Shown here in pieces: positions 22,865 to 29,666 of a stretch of DNA of 29,666 bases. The translations under genes were made by a program, and so were the position numbers. Under the pieces are notes generated by a model, which searched no databases, had not been told where the DNA came from, and saw only the letters and a program-made list of their open reading frames with translations. Numbering within the stretch: the first letter of the stretch is position 1; each line of letters opens with the position of its first letter. Origin of the DNA: Thiopontia sp013349825 (GTDB lineage: Bacteria > Pseudomonadota > Gammaproteobacteria > GCF-002020875); NCBI GenBank assembly GCA_963981015.1, contig CAXCCG010000027.1, forward strand, positions 1-29,666, in the 5' to 3' direction.

Positions 22865-22918
22865 AATGGTGCTAATTCATGGATAATCAGCACCATTCTG
22901 TGGGTGTAACGAAAGCAC
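22865..22918 (+). promoter_or_regulatory. Alternative-pairing hairpins downstream of ilvH
   Basis: AATGGTGCT (22865-22873) pairs perfectly with AGCACCATT (22889-22897). Its GGTGCT part can also pair with a second AGCACC (22913-22918). GGTGCT occurs again in the 3' arm of the terminator at 23008-23013. These mutually exclusive pairings would suit an attenuator or a small RNA ending at the terminator. No run of Ile, Leu or Val codons is present. Confidence 0.4.
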
Positions 22919-22991
22919 CGCACGGAGAACTGCAGAGTACAGACCGGTAGATGAGGATTCGAGTACGGAGCTGACGCAGTAATCACTGAAA

Positions 22992-23025
22992 AAGAGCACT
23001 TCTTCGAGGTGCTCTTATTTTAATT
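22992..23025 (+). terminator. Terminator between ilvH and ilvC
   Basis: AAGAGCAC (22992-22999) and GTGCTCTT (23009-23016) form a stem, extended by three inner pairs around a TTC loop. ATTTTAATTT follows. It lies only 36 nt before the ilvC ATG, so ilvC is either transcribed by read-through or has its own promoter overlapping this region. Confidence 0.8.
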
Positions 23026-23052
23026 TAAGAATTTTTAGGAATAGAGAAGACG

Positions 23053-24075
23053 ATGAGTATTAACGTTTATTACGACAAGGATGCAGACCTTTCCATCATT
23101 AAAGGGATGAAGGTAGCCATTATCGGTTACGGTTCTCAGGGTAATGCACATGCAAATAACCTGAAGGATTCCGGTGTAGACGTTACTGTGGGGCTTCGTC
23201 CTAAATCTCCTTCTGCACATAAGGCGGAGTCGGTAGGGCTTGTAGTGAAGAGTGTTCCTGAGGCTGTTGCAGAAGCTGACCTGGTGATGATTCTGACACC
23301 CGATGAGTTCCAGTCATCCCTCTACAAGGATGAGGTGGAGCCTTCATTGAAAGAGGGTGCAACACTCGCTTTCGCGCATGGTTTCAGTATCCACTACAAT
23401 CAGGTGATTCCTCGTGAGGATCTCAATGTGATTATGGTTGCCCCTAAGGCACCGGGTCATACCGTACGTAATGAATTTGTAAAGGGTGGAGGGATTCCCG
23501 ACCTGATCGCAATTGAGCAAGATGCAGACGGCAAGGCGAGAGAGATTGCCCTCTCATATGCGTCAGCCATTGGTGGTGGTCGTAGCGGGATCATTGAAAC
23601 TACCTTTAAAGATGAGACAGAGACAGACCTGTTTGGTGAGCAAGCGGTTCTCTGTGGTGGGGCAGTCGAGCTGGTTAAGGCAGGTTTTGAGACTCTGGTT
23701 GAGGGTGGTTATGCCCCTGAGATGGCCTATTTTGAGTGTCTCCATGAGTTGAAGCTGATTGTTGACCTGATGTACGAAGGCGGAATTGCCAATATGAATT
23801 ACTCCATCTCTAATAATGCAGAGTATGGTGAGTATGTGACCGGGCCTCAGGTGATTAATGATGAGAGTCGCTGGGCAATGAAAGAGGCGCTGGAAAATAT
23901 TCAGAATGGTGAGTATGCCAAACGTTTCATTCTTGAGGGAATGTCTAACTATCCAGAGATGACAGCCCATCGCCGTAATAATGCAGCACATCAAATTGAG
24001 GTGGTTGGAGAGCAGTTGCGTTCGATGATGCCCTGGATCAGTGCCAACAAAATTGTTGATAAAACTAAAAACTAA
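23053..24075 (+). CDS. ilvC: Ketol-acid reductoisomerase
   Basis: IlvC isomerises and reduces acetolactate or acetohydroxybutyrate with NADPH and Mg2+. The 340-aa product is the short class I type. The Rossmann motif is GYGSQG (residues 25-30), and R49-P-K-S-P-S is the NADPH-phosphate loop. VIMVAPKAPGHTVRNEF and TETDLFGEQAVLCGG (Mg ligands in DLFGE) follow, then the knotted C-terminal domain. Start ATG 23053; the only ribosome-site candidate is TAGGAATAGAGAAG upstream. The gene ends before a strong terminator. Confidence 0.98.
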   Translation: MSINVYYDKDADLSIIKGMKVAIIGYGSQGNAHANNLKDSGVDVTVGLRPKSPSAHKAESVGLVVKSVPEAVAEADLVMILTPDEFQSSLYKDEVEPSLKEGATLAFAHGFSIHYNQVIPREDLNVIMVAPKAPGHTVRNEFVKGGGIPDLIAIEQDADGKAREIALSYASAIGGGRSGIIETTFKDETETDLFGEQAVLCGGAVELVKAGFETLVEGGYAPEMAYFECLHELKLIVDLMYEGGIANMNYSISNNAEYGEYVTGPQVINDESRWAMKEALENIQNGEYAKRFILEGMSNYPEMTAHRRNNAAHQIEVVGEQLRSMMPWISANKIVDKTKN

Positions 24076-24180
24076 GTGATCTACTTAGGAAAGCTTGTTC
24101 TCTATAGGCGTGAGATATTTGTTCATGACTTATTCAGAGTTTCCCTAAGGATGGCTTGAAAGATGTTTTATTTGATAAGG

Positions 24181-24214
24181 CGCCAGCACTGATTTCAGTG
24201 TTGGCGTTTTTTTT
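24181..24214 (+). terminator. Terminator after ilvC
   Basis: Stem CGCCAGCACTG / CAGTGTTGGCG (one G-U pair) with loop ATTT is followed by eight T. Confidence 0.95.
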
Positions 24215-24260
24215 AAATTGTTAATTGTGGTGAGATACACCCTTCATACAGAATAGAACG

Positions 24261-25064
24261 ATGAATAGTGAGAACAGAGAACAGCGTGGAAAGGGGATCT
24301 ATCTGCTCCCTAACCTGTTTACCACGGCAGCACTGTTTGCCGGGTTTTACGCCATTATCTCAGCCATTAACGGACTCTTCGCGAATGCGGCGGCTGCAAT
24401 TTTTGTAGCGATGGTATTGGATGGTCTGGATGGGCGTGTGGCGCGTATGACCAATACAGAGAGTGAGTTTGGGGCGCAATATGACAGCCTCTCCGATATG
24501 CTCTCATTTGGTATGGCGCCGGCGCTGGTGGTCTATCTCTGGGGGCTGACAACTCTGGGTAAATTTGGCTGGTTGGCTGCCTTTATCTACACCGCTGGTG
24601 CAGCGCTGAGACTGGCCCGTTTTAATACCCAGGTGGGTATTTCCGATAAGCGATATTTTCAAGGGCTTCCAAGCCCGGCTTCTGCTGCGGTCATTGCCGG
24701 AATGGTCTGGGTTGCAGGGGATTATGGGTATGGCGGAGGAGATATCCCCAATGAAATGCGGATTGCAGCCGGCCTGATGACGGCATTGATGGGGCTGTTG
24801 ATGGTGAGTAACGTACGTTACCACAGCTTCAAAGACCTCCATCTTAAGGATCGTATCCCCTTTGTGGCAATGATTGTAATGGTGGCACTGATTGTATTGA
24901 TCTCAGTGGACCCGCCGCAAGTCTTGTTTGGTGCTTTTTTAATCTACACCTTCTGGGGGCCGGTCTTTAATCTGTTAGAGTTGAAGAAACGACAAGCAGA
25001 ACGTCTGGAGAGAGAAAACAGAAAAACGGACGTTGAACCAAAAGGAACAGAGAATAATGAGTAG
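24261..25064 (+). CDS. pssA: CDP-diacylglycerol-serine O-phosphatidyltransferase
   Basis: PssA makes phosphatidylserine, the precursor of phosphatidylethanolamine, in the inner membrane. The 267-aa protein has several membrane helices and the complete CDP-alcohol phosphotransferase motif DG-x2-AR-x8-G-x3-D-x3-D: D57, G58, A61, R62, G71, D75 and D79. This is the Gram-positive/alpha-type integral membrane PssA, which in many proteobacteria follows ilvC. The charged C-terminal tail (KKRQAERLERENRK) is cytosolic. It overlaps leuA by 8 nt, so the two are translationally coupled. The start is ATG 24261. Confidence 0.95.
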   Translation: MNSENREQRGKGIYLLPNLFTTAALFAGFYAIISAINGLFANAAAAIFVAMVLDGLDGRVARMTNTESEFGAQYDSLSDMLSFGMAPALVVYLWGLTTLGKFGWLAAFIYTAGAALRLARFNTQVGISDKRYFQGLPSPASAAVIAGMVWVAGDYGYGGGDIPNEMRIAAGLMTALMGLLMVSNVRYHSFKDLHLKDRIPFVAMIVMVALIVLISVDPPQVLFGAFLIYTFWGPVFNLLELKKRQAERLERENRKTDVEPKGTENNE

Positions 25065-26598
25065 TGCAGACCGGTTAATCATCTTCGATACTACTCTGCG
25101 TGATGGTGAGCAGAGTCCCGGTGCCTCTATGAATATGGAGGAGAAGCTGAGGATTGCCCGTGCGCTTGAACGGATGCATGTTGATGTGATTGAAGCCGGT
25201 TTTCCGGTTGCGAGTCCGGGGGATTTTGCGGCAGTGAAAGCGGTAGCAGCAGCCGTTAAAGAGAGTACGGTCTGTGGGCTTGCGCGAGCCTTGCAAAAAG
25301 ATATACAAACAGCAGGTGAGGCACTAAAGCCAGCAGTTCGTGGACGTATCCACACCTTTATTGCGACCTCTCCAATCCATATGGAGAAGAAGCTGCGGAT
25401 GTCGCCGGATCAGGTGGTAGAACAGGCGGTACAGGCGGTGAAGTGGGCACGCCAATATACCGATGATGTAGAGTTCTCTCCGGAAGATGCGGGGCGTTCC
25501 GAGTCTGATTTTCTCTGTAGAATTCTGGAGGCGGTCATTGATGCGGGGGCGACAACACTGAATATTCCAGATACCGTTGGATACAACCTGCCGCACCAAT
25601 TCGGTAACTTAATTAGTGAGTTAATCGAACGGATTCCAAACTCAGATAAGGCGATCTTCTCTGTTCATTGTCATAATGATCTGGGGTTGGCGGTCGGTAA
25701 CTCGCTCTCAGCAGTGCTCAACGGCGCACGTCAGGTGGAGTGTACGATTAATGGCCTGGGTGAACGTGCGGGCAATGCCTCTCTGGAAGAGGTGGTGATG
25801 GCAGTTCGTACCCGTCAGGACCTCTTCAGTTGTGATACACGGCTCGACACAACGCAGATCGTCCCCTGTTCCAAGTTGGTCTCCGGCATTACCGGTTTTC
25901 CAGTGCAGCCCAATAAGGCGGTGGTGGGGAGTAATGCCTTTGCTCATGAGTCGGGTATCCATCAGGATGGTGTGCTCAAGCAGCGTGAGACCTACGAAAT
26001 TATGCGTGCGGAAGATGTGGGGTGGAGCGCCAACCGCATGGTGCTGGGTAAGCACTCAGGTCGTAATGCCTTCAAGACACGTCTTCAGGATCTTGGTGTA
26101 GAGTTTGAAACACAGGATGAGCTGAATGAGGCGTTTGCCCGTTTCAAGGATCTGGCCGATAAAAAGCATGAGATTTATGATGAGGACCTGCAGGCACTGG
26201 TGACCGATGCTACGCAGTGGAGTTCAGATGAACGTTTTCGTCTGGTTGCATTGCGTGTCTGTTCAGAAACGGGTGAATCGCCTGAGGCCGAAGTGACGCT
26301 GATGATTGATGATGAAGAGAGGAGTGGTCAGGCAACGGGCGCTGGCCCGGTTGATGCAGTATTCCGTGCGATTGAGTTATTGGTGGATAGTCAGGCAAAA
26401 CTGGATCTCTACTCAGTGAATAGCATCACCGAAGGGACGGATGCCCAGGGTGAGGTGACGGTACGGCTGGACAAAGAGGGGAGTATGATCAATGGTCAAG
26501 GGTCAGATACCGATATTGTGATTGCCTCAGCCAAGGCCTATGTTCATGCGCTGAACCGGGTTGTAGAGCCGGACCAGAGAGCACATCCACAACTGTAG
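25057..26598 (+). CDS. leuA: 2-isopropylmalate synthase
   Basis: LeuA condenses 2-ketoisovalerate with acetyl-CoA, the first step of leucine synthesis. From ATG 25057 the product is 513 aa. It has the DRE-TIM active-site start FDTTLRDGEQSPG (residues 10-22), the metal site VHCHNDLGLAVGNS, GERAGNASLEEV, FAHESGIHQDGVLK, and a C-terminal LeuA allosteric domain (about 390-505) for leucine feedback. I chose 25057 over the in-frame TTG at 25033, because AAGGA precedes it at 25042-25046 and the N-terminus MSSADRLIIFDTT fits the family. It overlaps pssA by 8 nt. Confidence 0.97.
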   Translation: MSSADRLIIFDTTLRDGEQSPGASMNMEEKLRIARALERMHVDVIEAGFPVASPGDFAAVKAVAAAVKESTVCGLARALQKDIQTAGEALKPAVRGRIHTFIATSPIHMEKKLRMSPDQVVEQAVQAVKWARQYTDDVEFSPEDAGRSESDFLCRILEAVIDAGATTLNIPDTVGYNLPHQFGNLISELIERIPNSDKAIFSVHCHNDLGLAVGNSLSAVLNGARQVECTINGLGERAGNASLEEVVMAVRTRQDLFSCDTRLDTTQIVPCSKLVSGITGFPVQPNKAVVGSNAFAHESGIHQDGVLKQRETYEIMRAEDVGWSANRMVLGKHSGRNAFKTRLQDLGVEFETQDELNEAFARFKDLADKKHEIYDEDLQALVTDATQWSSDERFRLVALRVCSETGESPEAEVTLMIDDEERSGQATGAGPVDAVFRAIELLVDSQAKLDLYSVNSITEGTDAQGEVTVRLDKEGSMINGQGSDTDIVIASAKAYVHALNRVVEPDQRAHPQL

Positions 26599-26620
26599 GT
26601 CTATTGAGAGTCTAGAGAGA

Positions 26621-26695
26621 ATGTGGGTCGCCTTTATTGAGTTATTTCTGATTCTTGCACTGGTAGGCTGGGTGGTGTGGATGATTCGTAAATGA
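26621..26695 (+). CDS. Predicted 24-aa single-helix membrane protein
   Basis: ATG 26621 opens 24 codons, mostly hydrophobic (MWVAFIELFLILALVGWVVW then MIRK). They end in TGA that overlaps the holD ATG as ATGA (26692-26695). AGAGAG lies just upstream. It is one membrane helix with a Lys/Arg C-terminus and three Trp. The overlap suggests translational coupling to holD. I know of no family match. Chance cannot be excluded for so short a frame. Confidence 0.45.
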   Translation: MWVAFIELFLILALVGWVVWMIRK

Positions 26696-27168
26696 GTTCA
26701 TTTGTATCACCCCATCTCCAGGCTATGGGTATACAGCAGTGGGTGCTGAAGTCAAATCCTGATGCTAACAGTGCTCCAGAGCTGTCGGAGTCTGTTGACT
26801 TCACTCAACAGATTCAAGTAAAGGGAGAGATCGGTGCCTCACTGTTGATGATGAGCGGACCATTAGACCCCAAAGCCGATCAACTACTGAGTGTCATGTT
26901 GCACTCCATTGGTGTGGTACGGACGGCCTGTTATCAGTTAACGGTTGACTCCGTTTCGCTCTTCACTGAGGAGCCTTTCGCGCAGTATCTGAATCAGCAA
27001 GCAGAGCGTGTTCGCCCTAAAGTGGTAGTGCAGTTTGGTGGAGAACGCAGTTCGATTGCAGGCCTGTACTGGATTGACCATCCTGCTGATCTGATCTCTT
27101 ATCCAGAGAGGAAGAGAGCGGCCTGGAATACCTTGAAACAGCTACATGTGCAGTTGTCGCAAACCTGA
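26692..27168 (+). CDS. holD: DNA polymerase III psi subunit (HolD)-like
   Basis: HolD (psi) links the clamp loader to chi and SSB in the replisome. The 158-aa protein has the psi-type N-terminus LQAMGIQQWVLKS (residues 9-21, like LQQLGITQWSLR of E. coli). This is followed by a divergent core and the C-terminal ERKRAAWNTLKQL helix. Sequence conservation is low, as usual for psi. The position directly before rimI is the same as in E. coli and supports the call. Psi is restricted to Gammaproteobacteria, which helps place the organism. Confidence 0.75.
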   Translation: MSSFVSPHLQAMGIQQWVLKSNPDANSAPELSESVDFTQQIQVKGEIGASLLMMSGPLDPKADQLLSVMLHSIGVVRTACYQLTVDSVSLFTEEPFAQYLNQQAERVRPKVVVQFGGERSSIAGLYWIDHPADLISYPERKRAAWNTLKQLHVQLSQT

Positions 27169-27189
27169 TATTAAGCGTCTTGTTGAGCA

Positions 27190-27657
27190 ATGTTGATCCG
27201 TAAATTGATGGAAGAGGACCTTCCTGCTGTACTGGAAATAGAGCAACAGGTTTACCCCTTTCCCTGGTCCCGGCAGATTTTTACGGACACCATTGAATCG
27301 GGTGCGCTGTTGGTAGTGGTTGAAGATGGACAGCGAGTGAAGGGCTATGCGGTCCTCTCGACGGGGGGTGGGGAGGCTCAGCTATTCAATATCGCAGTTT
27401 CGCCAGACTCTCAAGGTAGAGGGTTAGGGCGTGAGCTGTTGCAGTGGCTGATTGAACAGGCGAAACAGCAGCAGGCTGAGATGTTGTTTCTCGAGGTGAG
27501 GCTCTCCAACCAAGTCGCACAATTACTCTACCTGGATATGGGGTTTAATGAAATTGGTTTGCGCAAGCGCTACTACCGTTGTAATGGAGGAGGGCGAGAG
27601 GATGCGTTGATCTATGCCTTGCAGTTACAGTCAGAGAACTACTTTAACCTAAGCTGA
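27190..27657 (+). CDS. rimI: Ribosomal protein S18 alanine N-acetyltransferase RimI
   Basis: RimI is a GNAT acetyltransferase that acetylates the N-terminal Ala of ribosomal protein S18. The 155-aa product has MEEDLPAVLEIEQQVYPFPW at the start and the acetyl-CoA loop SPDSQGRGLGRELLQWL (Q/RxxGxG). It then has LEVRLSNQVAQLLYLDMGF and the substrate-side tail LRKRYYR. Length is typical. It follows holD by 21 nt and converges on suhB with an 8-nt gap, with no terminator visible between them. Confidence 0.95.
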   Translation: MLIRKLMEEDLPAVLEIEQQVYPFPWSRQIFTDTIESGALLVVVEDGQRVKGYAVLSTGGGEAQLFNIAVSPDSQGRGLGRELLQWLIEQAKQQQAEMLFLEVRLSNQVAQLLYLDMGFNEIGLRKRYYRCNGGGREDALIYALQLQSENYFNLS

Positions 27658-27665
27658 ATGGTTCC

Positions 27666-28463
27666 TTATCGCTTGAGTGCATCTGAGAGGTGAGGCTGAA
27701 TGGCCTTGGTGATGGCGTGGTGTACATCCAACCCCCCGGCAATGATGTTGCCTGTTTCAAGAAAGTCACCGGCCCCGGAAAAATCACTACAGACACCTCC
27801 AGCCTCAGTGACCAGTAGTGCGCCAGCAGCCATATCCCACGGGTTGAGAGCGATCTCCCAGAAGCCATCCAGACGTCCGGCTGCGACATAGGCAAGATCA
27901 ATGGCGGCAGAGCCGGCACGACGAATCCCGGCACTGTCTGGAAATAGTGCCCTGAAGGTGTTCAGATAGACATCCAGATGCTGCTGCTGTTTGAAAGGAA
28001 AGCCGGTCCCTAGTAAAGCACCATCGAGACTTTTGCGTTTGGTTGTGCGAAGGCGTCGATTGTTGAGCATCGCGCCATCCCCTTTGCTGGCGGTAAACAG
28101 CTCGTCTCTCAAGGGATCATAGACGACGGCATGCAGTAGATCTCCATTAAAGGCGAGGGCAATAGAGACCGAAAAGATCGGAAACCCGTGGAGATAGTTG
28201 GTCGTGCCATCCAGAGGGTCGATAATCCATTGATACTCATTGCCTTCAATGCTGCCACTCTCCTCAGCCAAAATGGAGTGTTTGGGGTAGGCATGGTGAA
28301 GAATCTGGATGATCTCAGCCTCGGCCTGACGATCTACATCAGAGACAAAATCATTTTTCTCTTTACTCTGAATGTTCAGGGTATCAAGGCGGTCCATAGA
28401 GCGCAGCATGACTGAGCCTGCACGACGGGCAGCCTTGATGGCAATATTAAGCATTGGGTTCAT
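27666..28463 (-). CDS. suhB: Inositol-1-monophosphatase family protein SuhB
   Basis: SuhB is a Mg2+-dependent inositol monophosphatase that also joins the rRNA antitermination complex. From ATG 28463 the product is 265 aa (MNPMLNIAIKAARRAG...), closely like E. coli SuhB. Metal ligands sit in ILAEESG and the DPLDGTTN motif, and the second motif is ALNPWDMAAGALLVTEAGG. The frame stays open upstream to 28589, but that extension runs into MITE copy 3 and is not part of the gene. It is divergent from trmJ, the usual gammaproteobacterial arrangement. Confidence 0.96.
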   Translation of the reverse strand: MNPMLNIAIKAARRAGSVMLRSMDRLDTLNIQSKEKNDFVSDVDRQAEAEIIQILHHAYPKHSILAEESGSIEGNEYQWIIDPLDGTTNYLHGFPIFSVSIALAFNGDLLHAVVYDPLRDELFTASKGDGAMLNNRRLRTTKRKSLDGALLGTGFPFKQQQHLDVYLNTFRALFPDSAGIRRAGSAAIDLAYVAAGRLDGFWEIALNPWDMAAGALLVTEAGGVCSDFSGAGDFLETGNIIAGGLDVHHAITKAIQPHLSDALKR

Positions 28464-28538
28464 AGTACAGAGCCTGCAGAGTACGGGAAAGTGGCCCATT
28501 TTACAGTAGTCGGCTGTGGTCTGCATGGTAACATCGAG

Positions 28539-28697
28539 GTGGCTGTCCGAGAATAGAGAGCCTACTGCGGAAAAGCTGAATTTGACCATATTTTTCCATC
28601 CTTTTCGTTAATTAGTGGAACTATTCGCCTCAAATGGTGACAAAATCTGTCTCAAATCAGCTTCTCCTCGCGACGACTTCTATTCTCGGGCAGGCCC
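28539..28697 (+). mobile_element. MITE copy 3 (159 bp, diverged ends)
   Basis: It has the same length, interior and orientation as copies 1 and 2, without indels. The ends are GTGGCTGTCCGAGAATAG and CTATTCTCGGGCAGGCCC. They match each other less well, and no CTAG duplication remains (CGAG left, CTGA right). It is an older insertion, lying in the suhB/trmJ promoter region 27 nt before the trmJ ATG. Confidence 0.88.
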
Positions 28698-28724
28698 CTG
28701 ACTTCAAAATTTCGATAAGTACGG

Positions 28725-29468
28725 ATGATTATGGATAGTGTAGATGTAAGATTTGTGCTGGTTGAAACCTCGCACCCCGGTAATATCGGAGGTGCGGCAC
28801 GAGCGATGAAAAATATGTGTCTTGATCAGTTGGCGCTGGTCAATCCCAATCGGTATCCCAGTGCAGATGCGACCTCGCGAGCCTCCGGGGCAGATGATAT
28901 CCTGATGAATGCCTCGCTACATGAAACGCTCGACCAGGCACTGGAGGGGTGCGCACTGGTGGTGGGTACCAGCGCACGCCCCCGCGGACTCTATATTCCA
29001 GAGCTGACACCGAAACAGTGTGCAGAGAAAATTCTGCTCGAAGCGCATCAGGGCAAGGTGGCTGTGCTGTTTGGGCGAGAGGATTCAGGGCTTAGCAATG
29101 GTGAGTTGGACCGCTGTAATATGCTAATGCGGATCCCAACCAGTCAGGACTACTCTTCACTCAACTTGGCGGCTGCGGTTCAGGTGCTGGCCTATGAATT
29201 GATGGTTCAGCGTGGCGAGGCACCGTTGCAACGTCCAATCGGAGATGAGGAGAGACGACACCCTCTGGCAAGTGCTAATGAGATGGAGGGACTCTTTAAC
29301 CATATTGAGCAGACAATCATTGCCACCGAATTTTTGGACCCGCAAAACCCCCGTCAGGTGATGCGCCGCCTGCGTCGTCTCTTCAATCGTGCTGATGTCG
29401 ATCGCAATGAGATCAACATACTTCGGGGAATACTCACCTCAGTACGGACCTCTCTGGACAAGGTATAA
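28725..29468 (+). CDS. trmJ: tRNA (cytidine/uridine-32-2'-O)-methyltransferase TrmJ
   Basis: TrmJ methylates the 2'-OH of C32/U32 in the anticodon loop of several tRNAs. The 247-aa SPOUT enzyme has RFVLVETSHPGNIGGAARAM (motif 1), VAVLFGREDSGLSNGELDRC (motif 2) and PTSQDYSSLNLAAAVQVLAYE (motif 3). A helical C-terminal extension (about 175-247) follows, typical of TrmJ. ATG 28725 and ATG 28731 are both possible starts. An iscR-isc cluster often follows trmJ. Nothing of it is identifiable in the remaining 198 nt. Confidence 0.95.
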   Translation: MIMDSVDVRFVLVETSHPGNIGGAARAMKNMCLDQLALVNPNRYPSADATSRASGADDILMNASLHETLDQALEGCALVVGTSARPRGLYIPELTPKQCAEKILLEAHQGKVAVLFGREDSGLSNGELDRCNMLMRIPTSQDYSSLNLAAAVQVLAYELMVQRGEAPLQRPIGDEERRHPLASANEMEGLFNHIEQTIIATEFLDPQNPRQVMRRLRRLFNRADVDRNEINILRGILTSVRTSLDKV

Positions 29469-29666
29469 CATTTGAGCTATAAAAATGTGGTAGATTGTGG
29501 AAGCGTTTGAGAGGTTGGCTTATCAAGTTAGACTCTGGGCGATATTTATTAACAGACTTGTTGGATGAAGAGAGGATGCTGAGATGCTCACATTAATAAT
29601 CGTAAAGTCGTGTTCTCAAGATCAGTTGAGATTGTTGTTTTGAACGCGTTAGTGATAGATGATGTC
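29469..29666. other. Region after trmJ, no gene recognised
   Basis: 198 nt up to the window edge, without a frame I can support and without a clear terminator. It may be the leader of the next gene. Confidence 0.4.

Noticed and set aside
22879..22950. 23-aa leader peptide between ilvH and ilvC
   Set aside because: There is no Shine-Dalgarno, its start lies in a hairpin loop, and no Ile/Leu/Val codon run is present.
28464..28589. N-terminal extension of suhB by 42 codons
   Set aside because: The added codons run into MITE copy 3 and into an unlike region, while ATG 28463 gives an N-terminus matching SuhB.

Overview
The window reads as chromosomal DNA of a magnetotactic gammaproteobacterium. 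Two lines of evidence support this. Several housekeeping neighbourhoods have gammaproteobacterial layouts: ilvI-ilvH-ilvC-pssA-leuA, holD-rimI, and suhB divergent from trmJ, all with proteins close to the gammaproteobacterial types. Set among them are three proteins known only from magnetosome formation: MamC, MamO and MamP. No tRNA, rRNA, CRISPR array or transposase gene was seen.

Layout. (1) 85-2838, minus: ferrous iron uptake operon feoA-feoB-FeoB-associated Cys-rich protein, headed by a perfect 31-bp Fur-type palindrome. (2) 3170-3943: rlmB. (3) 4077-10582: accessory block with a degenerate ParA/MinD-like ATPase, three alanine-rich or acidic helical proteins that share a module (4988, 6306, 7309), two small membrane proteins and a Gln-rich coiled-coil protein. 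I recognise none of the structural proteins by name. (4) 10689-11401: fur, then a 59-aa membrane protein behind a strong promoter with an overlapping Fur box. (5) 11666-18000: a permease/ATPase pair with a ruined ATPase site, a CZB zinc-binding protein, a CheZ-like protein, mamC, mamO and mamP. This block lies between two same-orientation copies of a 159-bp MITE. (6) 18342-20462, minus: proS and a MIF/tautomerase homologue. (7) 20642-27657, plus: branched-chain amino acid genes ilvI, ilvH, ilvC, then pssA, leuA, a 24-codon membrane ORF, holD and rimI. (8) 27666-29468: suhB (minus) and trmJ (plus), with a third MITE copy between them.

How the parts may work together (inference). FeoAB imports Fe(II) under Fur control. 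MamO and MamP act in the magnetosome membrane and lumen in nucleating magnetite and in heme-dependent iron redox. MamC shapes crystals. The ParA-like ATPase and the helical proteins are candidates for a positioning or scaffold system. The CZB and CheZ-like proteins suggest a link to chemotaxis signalling, as expected for magneto-aerotaxis. The core magnetosome genes mamA, B, E, I, K, L, M and Q are absent here, so this is at most one part of a magnetosome gene set whose remainder must lie elsewhere.
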